From Candidatus Krumholzibacteriia bacterium (GTDB taxonomy: Bacteria; Krumholzibacteriota; Krumholzibacteriia; Krumholzibacteriales; Krumholzibacteriaceae), in the NCBI GenBank assembly GCA_028706585.1, contig JAQTVX010000147.1, positions 1 through 5,820 on the forward strand: a stretch of 5,820 nt of DNA. The letters run 5' to 3'. Both the position numbers and the translations under genes were made by a program. This document shows positions 1 to 5,820 of the stretch, in pieces (the first letter of the stretch is position 1; every line of letters starts with the position of its first letter). The notes beneath the pieces were generated by a model. The model ran no database searches and was not told the origin of the DNA. It was given only the letters and a program-made list of their open reading frames with translations.

Positions 1-33
1 CCCGCGGCTCGCAAGGGGGATGAGAGTGAATGA
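1..33 (+). CDS. 3' tail of an upstream gene (partial, putative)
   Basis: The frame starting at base 1 reads PAARKGDESE and then stops at TGA 31-33. That stop shares four bases (ATGA, 30-33) with the start codon of the next gene, a junction typical of translationally coupled genes in an operon. The peptide is charged, as C-terminal tails often are, but ten residues give no clue to function. A second frame stops at TGA 21-23, which would leave a six-base gap instead. The call rests on junction geometry only; the region could also be untranslated leader. Confidence 0.35.
   Translation, partial: PAARKGDESE
13..20 (+). promoter_or_regulatory. Ribosome binding site of the GT-C/TPR gene
   Basis: The purine run AAGGGGGA lies nine bases before ATG 30. 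It is the best Shine-Dalgarno match near this start and favours ATG 30 over the in-frame ATG at 57, which has only a weak purine stretch before it. In-frame TGA codons at 21-23 and 27-29 rule out a start further upstream. Confidence 0.55.
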
Positions 34-1916
34 TTGCAGCCGCTAGACCGGGAAAAATGTTCCGCCCCGCGCTCGCCTTGGGCGCTCTGCTTCTCGCGGC
101 GGTCGTCGTGCGGATTATCTTCCTCGTTCAGATCGGAAATTCGGACGTCGGCAACTTTCTCTCTCTCGATTCGCGATTCTATCAGGAGCTTGCCGGCGAT
201 CTCGCGGCGGGGGCGAAGCTGCCCGCGGGGCCCATCAGCTTCAATCCGCTTTATCCTCTGTTTCTCGGCTTCACGTTCAAGATCTTTGGCGATGGGCTCA
301 TGGCGCCGCGCATCATCCAGCTCGTGATGGGTATTCTCACGATCGTGCTCGTCTACCATGCCGGCGCGAGGATCGTGGACGGACCACGCAAGGGACGGCC
401 GTCGGGCGTGGCCGTCGCTCCGGTCGCGGCGGCAATGGCTTTGCTGTACGCGCAATTCACGCTGTATGAGGGGATGATCCTTTCGACTTCGCTCGAGGTG
501 TTTCTCCTCGTGGCGGCCTTCGTTCTCTCGCTCTCGCTCGATGGGGATATGACGGGGGAGCGGGTGATGAAGATCGGGTCCAAAAAGATCTCATTGTGGC
601 TCTCGGGCGCCCTGCTCGGTGCCTTTTGCGGGATCGGCTCTCTGGGCAGACCGAACCTTTTCCTGCTTCTCGTTGTTGCTCTTCCGGTCTGGCTCATCTG
701 GAGAGGCCGCAGAAAACGGCGCGGCATGCAGGCAGCTGCGGGCTGCATCATCGGAGCAGCCATCTTTCTCGCTCCGCCGATCGCCTACAACGCGGTGCGC
801 ACCGGTCGATTCGTTCCCGTGACCACCCATGGCGGGATCAATTTCTACATTGGGAACCTGCTCGGAAGCGAAGGTTTGTTCCATCCGCCGAACGGTATGC
901 GGGCGGACATGCGCGGCATGATCGACGACGCCAAGACGATGGCGGAAATCGAGACAGGGCATAGCATGACTGAACCGGAGGTGTCCGATTATTTCTTTCG
1001 CAAAGCTCTCGGCGAGATCAGGAGCAATCCCGGGGCATGGCTCCGTCTGATAGGGAGGAAATTCATCCTCTTCTTCAACGGCGCCGAGGTTCCGGACGTC
1101 CCCAACGTGTTCTTCTATGAGCAATCGTGCGGCGTTCTCAAATTGCTTTTTGTGCCTTTCGCGCTGATCGCGCCGCTCGGTATCTGCGGGCTCGTCGTGC
1201 TTTTCCGAAGCGGACGGAACCGGAGCGTCGTTTCGCTCTTTCTCGGATGCGCGATTCTGTCGATCCTCGCTTTTTTCGTCAACACGCGCTATCGCCTTCC
1301 CGCCGTTCCAATCCTGATTCTGTTGGCCGCTTTCTTCGTCGCCTGGGCGGCGCGGGAGATCTCGCGGAAGAGGTTCAGGATAGTCGCCCTCATGGCGGCC
1401 GTCGCCGTCGGGCTCTTCTTGCTCGTTTCACACCGGACCATGGTGAAGATGAACAACAGTGCCGCTTACGCGATGCTCGGCAATTACTTCGTGGAGAACG
1501 ATAATGTGACCAAGGCCGGAGAGGCGTTCGCCGAAGCCTACCGGCTCGCCCCGGAGAACGCCGACGCGATTATCAACTATGCGCGGATTCTGCGTAGGCA
1601 GAACCGGCTGCAGGAATCCGTCGATCTCTACAAGCGTGCGTATGACCGGATGCCGCGCTTCCCGCATCTGGCGCTGGAATATGGCTCATTGCTCGAGACC
1701 CTCGGCTGGCGCGAAGAAGCGGAGCGCTTGTACCGGGAGACACTCTTGAATGGAAAGACGCAGGAGCAGGTTCTCGCGTGCAAGCTTCTTGCCCATTCGG
1801 CGCTCGCTGCCGGGGAGCGGGAAAAGGCGATTTCGTGGATCAAACGTGCGCTCGATATCGCCCCGCAGGATTTGCAGCTCGCGAAACTGCTCGAGCGGAT
1901 CGAGAGCGGGCGTTGA
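30..1916 (+). CDS. GT-C membrane glycosyltransferase (PMT/ArnT-like, GT39/GT83 type) with C-terminal TPR domain
   Basis: This 628-residue protein has two parts. Residues about 13-468 form a polytopic membrane domain with about 11-12 predicted helices. After the first helix comes SLDSRFYQELAGDLAAG (45-61); its Asp47 matches the catalytic acidic residue in the first periplasmic loop of GT-C enzymes. NPLYPLFLG (72-80), GRPN (206-209) and NTRYRLPAVP (418-427) are typical of the PMT_2/GT39 superfamily, which moves sugars from polyprenyl-phosphate donors on the periplasmic face. Residues about 477-614 are four TPR-like units in a 34-residue register (477-510, 511-544, 545-578, about 579-614), with signatures such as AGEAFAEAYRLAPEN and AISWIKRALDIAP. 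Basic residues at 442-450 before the last helix suggest that the TPR part is periplasmic. The start follows a good ribosome binding site and overlaps a probable upstream stop. Donor and acceptor cannot be deduced. The family call is firm; the role in surface glycan assembly is inferred from the neighbours. Confidence 0.88.
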   Translation: MIAAARPGKMFRPALALGALLLAAVVVRIIFLVQIGNSDVGNFLSLDSRFYQELAGDLAAGAKLPAGPISFNPLYPLFLGFTFKIFGDGLMAPRIIQLVMGILTIVLVYHAGARIVDGPRKGRPSGVAVAPVAAAMALLYAQFTLYEGMILSTSLEVFLLVAAFVLSLSLDGDMTGERVMKIGSKKISLWLSGALLGAFCGIGSLGRPNLFLLLVVALPVWLIWRGRRKRRGMQAAAGCIIGAAIFLAPPIAYNAVRTGRFVPVTTHGGINFYIGNLLGSEGLFHPPNGMRADMRGMIDDAKTMAEIETGHSMTEPEVSDYFFRKALGEIRSNPGAWLRLIGRKFILFFNGAEVPDVPNVFFYEQSCGVLKLLFVPFALIAPLGICGLVVLFRSGRNRSVVSLFLGCAILSILAFFVNTRYRLPAVPILILLAAFFVAWAAREISRKRFRIVALMAAVAVGLFLLVSHRTMVKMNNSAAYAMLGNYFVENDNVTKAGEAFAEAYRLAPENADAIINYARILRRQNRLQESVDLYKRAYDRMPRFPHLALEYGSLLETLGWREEAERLYRETLLNGKTQEQVLACKLLAHSALAAGEREKAISWIKRALDIAPQDLQLAKLLERIESGR

Positions 1917-1930
1917 GCCACCCTTTGCTC

Positions 1931-1959
1931 TTGCCGGGGCCGGGACGAGGGTGTACATT
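1931..1959 (+). promoter_or_regulatory. Weak candidate sigma-70-type promoter before the Wzz-like gene
   Basis: The 102-bp gap between the first two full genes contains TTGCCG (1931-1936) and TACATT (1954-1959), 17 bases apart. Each box matches four of six consensus positions. A transcript from here would have a leader of roughly 50 bases before ATG 2019. Matches of this quality arise by chance, and the host's promoter consensus is unknown. The gap shows no clear hairpin plus T-run terminator, so read-through from the upstream gene is equally plausible. Confidence 0.2.
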
Positions 1960-2000
1960 TCGAGCCGTGATCCGGGAGCCAGAGCGGCGCAGCATGAATC

Positions 2001-2007
2001 GGTGAGG
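2001..2007 (+). promoter_or_regulatory. Ribosome binding site of the Wzz-like gene
   Basis: GGTGAGG lies 11 bases before ATG 2019. An in-frame TGA at 1995-1997 closes the frame just upstream with no other ATG, GTG or TTG between, so ATG 2019 is the first possible start. Confidence 0.5.
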
Positions 2008-2018
2008 TTTTCGCAGCG

Positions 2019-3146
2019 ATGCCGTTTCTCTTATCCGTCCTCTTGCGCCATAAGAAGGCGATTCTTGCCATAACGATCGCGGGAATGGTTGTTTCCGTGG
2101 TGGTGAGCCTCGTTGTGCCCCCGCGGTACGTCGCATCAACAGCGTTCGCCGCCGCCGGCGTCGAGAAGGACATCACCGGTCTCAGAGATGTTTTCGCACC
2201 GATGGGATCGTTTGGCGAGACTTTTGCGGCGTTCTTGCGTGCGCGCAAGAACTACATCCTCGACTCCTTTATACGGAGCCGCCGGATGAGCGATATCATT
2301 GATGCGCGGTTCGATCTCAAAGGCATGTACCATGTATCCGATCCCGAGGAGGCTCGGCGCGAACTCCGAAGGCACACAAGCATCGTTGTGCGGGACGAGG
2401 GAGTCGTCTTTCTGAACTTTGAAGACCGTAGCCGCGAAAGGGCGATCGCCGTAACGGAGATGTACCTGGTTCAGCTGGACAGCCTTCTTGTCGAGCTGAC
2501 CATAGAGGATTCGATGGGGCGGATCGCGTTTCTGAGCGGCGAGATCGCCCAGCGGAAGATGGACATCGCCGTGTCCGATTCGCTTCTCCAGGATCATCTC
2601 GGGCGATACGGCCTGTACGACATGCAGCAGCAGTTGCGGGCGATGCTCGACATCGTATCCGAGCTGAGCGGCCGCCTCAGCATCCTCGACATCGAAAAGA
2701 AGCTCCTCGAGATGACCATGAAGCCAGGCAGCGGCGAGCTGGACAGGATTCAGCTCGAGTGCAACAAGCTGCGCGAACAGCTTCTTCTCCTGAGGGAGAC
2801 CGGTGCGGAGCCGAGTCTCTTTCCACCCCTGAAGAGGCTCCCCGAGATCAGCGCCAGGTATATGCAGCTGGCGGGCGAACGTCGGATGCAGGAATTCGTC
2901 CTCGGGTACCTGCGCCTGAGACTTGCAGACGCGGAGATCTCCGCGCGCAACCATGCGAATGTTCTCAGGGTCATCGATCCTCCCGCGGCCCCGGCAAAGC
3001 GTTCCTGGCCGAAGCGAAAGCAGATAGTGATGATTTCGACCGCAGCCGCGTTCTTCTGGGCATGCTTCTTCATGATGGTCTGGGAGCGCTGGAGGGAGGA
3101 GGCATTCAAGAGGGAGCGGCGTCCCAACGGGGGTTTCGTCGGTTAG
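2019..3146 (+). CDS. Wzz-like polysaccharide chain-length determinant (polysaccharide co-polymerase)
   Basis: This 375-residue protein has the Wzz/PCP architecture: a short cytoplasmic N-terminus, a first membrane helix at about 14-34, a large periplasmic region, and a second helix at about 345-364 followed by a short basic tail. The sequence after helix 1 (PPRYVASTAFA, 34-44) matches the usual Wzz entry into the periplasmic domain. Residues about 150-265 are rich in Leu, Glu, Arg and Gln and probably form the long helical or coiled-coil stalk. The segment before helix 2 (VIDPPAAPAKRSWPKRK, 318-334) is the proline-rich motif characteristic of the family. There is no Walker-type tyrosine kinase domain or Tyr-rich tail, so this is the short PCP type without a fused autokinase. 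Length is typical for the family. Such proteins set the modal length of glycans made by a Wzy polymerase, and a Wzy/WaaL-type gene follows after 34 bp. Family call strong; the exact glycan is unknown. Confidence 0.85.
   Translation: MPFLLSVLLRHKKAILAITIAGMVVSVVVSLVVPPRYVASTAFAAAGVEKDITGLRDVFAPMGSFGETFAAFLRARKNYILDSFIRSRRMSDIIDARFDLKGMYHVSDPEEARRELRRHTSIVVRDEGVVFLNFEDRSRERAIAVTEMYLVQLDSLLVELTIEDSMGRIAFLSGEIAQRKMDIAVSDSLLQDHLGRYGLYDMQQQLRAMLDIVSELSGRLSILDIEKKLLEMTMKPGSGELDRIQLECNKLREQLLLLRETGAEPSLFPPLKRLPEISARYMQLAGERRMQEFVLGYLRLRLADAEISARNHANVLRVIDPPAAPAKRSWPKRKQIVMISTAAAFFWACFFMMVWERWREEAFKRERRPNGGFVG
2231..2252 (+). other. Perfect 9-bp hairpin inside the Wzz-like gene
   Basis: GTTCTTGCG (2231-2239) and CGCAAGAAC (2244-2252) are exact reverse complements separated by the four-base loop TGCG. 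The stem lies within codons for FLRARKN. No T-run follows, so it is not an intrinsic terminator. It may be chance or an mRNA structural element. Confidence 0.4.
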
Positions 3147-3180
3147 TGAATTCAAATCGGAAAGCGAATGCAGGTTACGA

Positions 3181-4572
3181 ATGAAGCTCCTGCTCTGCGG
3201 AGAAGCGATCAATGCGAAACGACTATTGCTGTTCGTAGTGGTCCCGCTCGCCTGCCTCGCCGTCGCGGCGACTATCTTCTTGCCTTCCGGCCTGATACGC
3301 CTTGCCGTGATGCTCACGCTCGTTCTTCCCATCGCCTTCTTGTTCCTTGATCGACCATCCATCGTGTTCTATATCCTGATTCTGATTCTCTTTTCTAACC
3401 TCGACGTCTATGCGCCATTCAGACTCTACCGATACGTCATCATTTTCGTCTTCGCATCTTTCGCGCTCGCGCTCGCGAGCGGAAGGCGTGTCGTGACGCA
3501 CCATCCGCTCATGATCGCGCTCCTGGGGGCGTTCACGATCATCGCGTTTCAGTCCATATCCGTCGCGCGTGATTACGATCTCGCGGTACGGAAGATGGGC
3601 TGGTTTGTCAAAATGCTGGTCGCGCTGGCGATCATGACGCAGTTTACGCGGGACCGAAGCGAGTTTCGAAAATTTCTCCTCGTCTTGGCGGCGGGGATTC
3701 TATTGTCGGATTTTCTTCCTTTCGTCGTGAGGCCTCCGGCGCAGTTGAGGAGCCTCTCGCTGCTATGGGGCCAGGGCGTCGTGCGGTATGGTGGATTCAT
3801 CTACGAACCGAACGTCTTCGCGATGTGCCAGCTTTTCCTGATCCCTATCCTCATGTTTTTCGTCGGCGCCTATAGAAAGCCGGCCATAGGTTTATTTCTT
3901 GTTGCCTCGATTATTGCGAGCATTGGAGTCCTGACGCTGAGTTTCTCGCGCGGAGGCTTCGTCGGGCTCATTTGTCTCTTGCTCACGCTCATCGTAGTCG
4001 AGCGGAAAAACAGGGCGATTCTCTTCTTGGGGCTCGTGCTCATTGTGGTGGGTATTATCGCCGTACCGGACGTGTACTGGGAACGGGTGGGATCGCTTTT
4101 CGATTTTGCTGCGAAAAGAACCGACGACTTCGCCATCTCTACGCGTGTTGAAACCATACGAGCGGCATTCCGTCTCGGGCTCGAGAATCCGCTCCTCGGC
4201 GTCGGAATCGATAATTTCATGGGGCGCTCGCAATATCTCATCCCATTCACGCTGACCGTTCATAACGCGTTCATGCAGATATTCGCCGAGCTCGGGCTTA
4301 TAGCATTCGCGGTGTTCATCGGGATGATAGCCTACAACGTGATTATCATAAGGCGCCTGATGGCCAGGCGCGACGATCCCGAGGCGGCCCTGCTCGGCCG
4401 TGCGCTTTGCATGCAGCAAGTGGCGATGCTCGTCAACTCGTTCTTCATCCCCGTTGCGTATGAAATGGTCTTCTGGTTCATGCTCGTCATGCCGGCGATC
4501 GGTGAATACGCTTACCGCGTTACGCCGGGAGCGTCGTCACGCGCGGATGAGGGTTCGACCGGAAGAAAATAG
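3181..4572 (+). CDS. Wzy/WaaL-family O-antigen polymerase or ligase (Wzy_C domain)
   Basis: This 463-residue protein is a polytopic membrane protein with about 12 predicted helices. Three features place it in the O-antigen ligase/polymerase superfamily. RYGGFIYEPNVFA (202-214) is the usual R..G.f..PN segment. SFSRGGFVGL (264-273) is the conserved SRG motif at the head of a helix. The large periplasmic loop runs through TRVETIRAAFRLGLENPLLG (321-340) and GID to VHNAFMQIFAELG (370-382), where His371 corresponds to the conserved loop histidine of WaaL/Wzy proteins. These enzymes polymerise undecaprenyl-linked repeat units (Wzy) or transfer the chain to an acceptor (WaaL). The sequence alone does not separate the two, but the Wzz-like gene directly before it favours polymerase. 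The start has only a weak ribosome binding site (AGG at 3172-3174, six bases upstream). The last 20 codons overlap the convergent gene. Confidence 0.85.
   Translation: MKLLLCGEAINAKRLLLFVVVPLACLAVAATIFLPSGLIRLAVMLTLVLPIAFLFLDRPSIVFYILILILFSNLDVYAPFRLYRYVIIFVFASFALALASGRRVVTHHPLMIALLGAFTIIAFQSISVARDYDLAVRKMGWFVKMLVALAIMTQFTRDRSEFRKFLLVLAAGILLSDFLPFVVRPPAQLRSLSLLWGQGVVRYGGFIYEPNVFAMCQLFLIPILMFFVGAYRKPAIGLFLVASIIASIGVLTLSFSRGGFVGLICLLLTLIVVERKNRAILFLGLVLIVVGIIAVPDVYWERVGSLFDFAAKRTDDFAISTRVETIRAAFRLGLENPLLGVGIDNFMGRSQYLIPFTLTVHNAFMQIFAELGLIAFAVFIGMIAYNVIIIRRLMARRDDPEAALLGRALCMQQVAMLVNSFFIPVAYEMVFWFMLVMPAIGEYAYRVTPGASSRADEGSTGRK
4512..4572. other. 61-bp tail-to-tail overlap of convergent genes
   Basis: The + strand polymerase gene ends at TAG 4570-4572, and the - strand glycosyltransferase gene ends at TAA read from 4514 to 4512. 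The shared bases encode the last 20 codons of each protein, both hydrophilic tails (TPGASSRADEGSTGRK; EPSSARDDAPGVTR). The two frames are phased so that their third codon positions face each other. There is no room for a terminator between the genes, so any transcription stop must lie within coding sequence. Confidence 0.8.
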
Positions 4573-5820
4573 CTCTTGAGCTTGAAGCACGACAGGTAGA
4601 AGCCGCCGCCGATCGGAATGTTCACGAAGTCGTAATACCCATCGAATTCCGACTGCTCGATGATCGGCTGTTCCTGCACCTTTATGGGCATCCGGGCGCG
4701 GTCCCATTCCCCGCGGTGAATCTGGACATTGCCCAGCAAGAGAAGGTCGGGCTTTCGCTCGAAAACGTAGGCCCCGTCGGCCTTGAGGTGGCCCGGTTGC
4801 CTGCTTACGACTTGGCCATGCCGGGCGATTTGCGGTTCGGTCAGACCGAGGATGTCGACGATCCGCGTATCGGTGTAATAGCCGATCGCCCCCGTCGATC
4901 CGCACCCGATGCTCGTTCCTTCAGGCAAAATATCCTGCAACCGCTGTCCGAGAAGCGCGAAGGCCCGGACCGTGACTTGCTCGGTCTTGAATGCATCGTA
5001 GTTGACTGCTGCCGGCGCCATGGCGAGCAACACAAGCGCTGCCGCCAACAGACGGGCCCTGACGTCGCGCGCGGCGAGTGCCGCGACCTCTCGAGAGACG
5101 AAGACCATGACCAGAGGAAGCGCCGGCAAGAGCAGTCTGTAATGCGGCATCCAGTCCCCGCCCAGAACAAGAACCACAAGGGCGCATACTGCCGCGAGCA
5201 GAAGCGCAGGGATGTCACGTTCGCGCTGCCTACCGGCGGCGCCCCGGAGCAAGATCCCGACCACGACGAGATAGCCGCAACTCGAAAAGAACCCCATGAG
5301 ATAACGCGCGCCGTTGGAGAGCATGAGGCCGAGGGGCCCGGTTTTGGCGTAGAAGGTGTTCGGAAGGATCGCATGGAAGTAGCGCCACTTCCAGAGAAGG
5401 TAAGGTGCATAGAACACAACGGCGATTCCGGCTCCCGCCAGCGCAACGGCCGCCCTTCGGGGTCCGCGGAGAATCGAGTACGCGAGGGCGATCGCGAAAT
5501 ACAACGTTCCCTCGGGGCGCACCAGGCCGAGGAGCCCGAAAACGATGAACGCCGAGCCGGGCCGCTGTCCCTTGCGCAGCAACATGCAGCCGGCGAGCAG
5601 CAGAAATGTGAAGAGCGGTATCTCGGAGCCGCTCATGCTCCAGACGGAAAACGGAGGAGACGCGGCAATGAGCATGGGTGGAAGAAAGGTCGCGACCGTC
5701 TCTCTCCATGGCGCGCGCTCTTCGGCGGGGCGCTCCCCGTCCGGCGCGGTGCCGCCGCGGGCCGCGAACGCCGATAACACGAGCGTTCCGAGAGAGAACA
5801 GAAGACTCAGGGCTCGAGCG
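4512..5820 (-). CDS. GT-C membrane glycosyltransferase, AftB-like arabinofuranosyltransferase family (5'-truncated by window edge)
   Basis: The frame is open to the right edge. A GTG at 5780-5778 could be a start, but thirteen more hydrophobic codons (ARALSLLFSLGTL) precede it with no stop, so the true start lies beyond 5820. Numbering from that GTG, conserved blocks are WSMSGSEIPLF (47-57), LVRPEGTL (86-93), YFHAILPNTFYAKTG (134-148), LGGDWMPHYRLLLPALP (206-222) and GYYTDTRIVDILGLTEPQIA (300-319). These blocks recall the GT-C family that includes mycobacterial AftB (GT89), which uses decaprenyl-phosphate arabinose outside the inner membrane. About nine helices are visible up to residue 258. 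Residues 260-422 form a C-terminal domain, probably periplasmic. The N-terminal loop with the catalytic acidic residues is not in view. The sugar transferred need not be arabinose. The gene converges on the polymerase gene and must have its own promoter outside the window. Confidence 0.75.
   Translation of the reverse strand, partial: ARALSLLFSLGTLVLSAFAARGGTAPDGERPAEERAPWRETVATFLPPMLIAASPPFSVWSMSGSEIPLFTFLLLAGCMLLRKGQRPGSAFIVFGLLGLVRPEGTLYFAIALAYSILRGPRRAAVALAGAGIAVVFYAPYLLWKWRYFHAILPNTFYAKTGPLGLMLSNGARYLMGFFSSCGYLVVVGILLRGAAGRQRERDIPALLLAAVCALVVLVLGGDWMPHYRLLLPALPLVMVFVSREVAALAARDVRARLLAAALVLLAMAPAAVNYDAFKTEQVTVRAFALLGQRLQDILPEGTSIGCGSTGAIGYYTDTRIVDILGLTEPQIARHGQVVSRQPGHLKADGAYVFERKPDLLLLGNVQIHRGEWDRARMPIKVQEQPIIEQSEFDGYYDFVNIPIGGGFYLSCFKLKSYFLPVEPSSARDDAPGVTR

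Noticed and set aside
57..59. Alternative start ATG for the GT-C/TPR gene
   Set aside because: It would still give a sensible protein beginning just before helix 1, but it lacks the strong purine run and the ATGA junction that support ATG 30.
591..1124. Open frame of 177 codons on the - strand inside the GT-C/TPR gene
   Set aside because: Low-complexity charged composition, no motifs, and it is fully covered by a confident gene on the other strand.
1994..2005. Three-codon mini-frame ATG AAT CGG TGA just before the wzz-like gene, considered as a leader peptide
   Set aside because: It has no ribosome binding site of its own, its stop overlaps the ribosome binding site region of the real gene, and a three-codon frame is expected by chance.
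2136..3362. Long open frame of 408 codons on the - strand, opposite the wzz-like gene
   Set aside because: The + strand frame has clear Wzz architecture over the same bases. The antisense product has no membrane helices or recognisable motifs and also spans the junction into the polymerase gene. Long antisense frames are expected opposite GC-rich genes.
4353..4371. Seven-bp hairpin GCGCCTG/CAGGCGC inside the polymerase-like gene
   Set aside because: It falls in the codons for RRLMARR, where a short inverted repeat is an easy by-product, and it has no T-run or regulatory position.
4571..4582. Inverted repeat AGCTC-TT-GAGCT at the polymerase stop codon, considered as a terminator
   Set aside because: The stem is only five base pairs (realistically four with a four-base loop) and there is no following T-run on either strand.
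4716..5777. Long open frame of 353 codons on the + strand, opposite the AftB-like gene
   Set aside because: Its product is very rich in Arg, Glu, Gln and Pro with no fold-like pattern, while the - strand frame has conserved glycosyltransferase blocks. It is a shadow frame.

Overview
The window looks like part of a chromosomal cell-surface polysaccharide (O-antigen, capsule or exopolysaccharide) locus from a diderm (Gram-negative-type) bacterium. It is moderately GC-rich, roughly 58-60% by eye, with densely packed genes and leader-type spacing. The genes are too divergent to name a genus or phylum from the sequence alone. I see no tRNA, rRNA, CRISPR array, insertion sequence or attachment site.

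Layout. Positions 1-33 probably hold the last ten codons of an upstream gene whose TGA overlaps the next ATG (ATGA). Then come three genes on the + strand: a GT-C membrane glycosyltransferase fused to a C-terminal TPR domain (30-1916), a Wzz-like chain-length determinant (2019-3146), and a Wzy/WaaL-family polymerase or ligase (3181-4572). One gene lies on the - strand (4512 to the right edge). It is a second GT-C glycosyltransferase that resembles the AftB-type arabinofuranosyltransferase family, and its N-terminus lies outside the window. The - strand gene and the polymerase gene converge and overlap by 61 bp at their 3' ends.

How they may work together. GT-C enzymes use polyprenyl-phosphate sugars on the periplasmic face of the inner membrane. 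Wzy-family proteins polymerise or transfer undecaprenyl-linked glycans on that same face, and Wzz-family proteins set chain length by contacting the polymerase. The window therefore holds the periplasmic half of a Wzx/Wzy-type pathway. Cytoplasmic glycosyltransferases, the initiating transferase, the flippase and the outer-membrane exporter are not in view. The TPR tail on the first enzyme is predicted to be periplasmic and might dock it onto the polymerase/Wzz complex; that is inference.

No stretch longer than about 100 bases lacks a gene. I found no evidence of a wholly new system. The observations most worth a second look are the GT-C/TPR fusion next to wzz/wzy-type genes, the AftB-like enzyme in this context, the 61-bp convergent overlap, and a 9-bp perfect hairpin inside the wzz-like gene.
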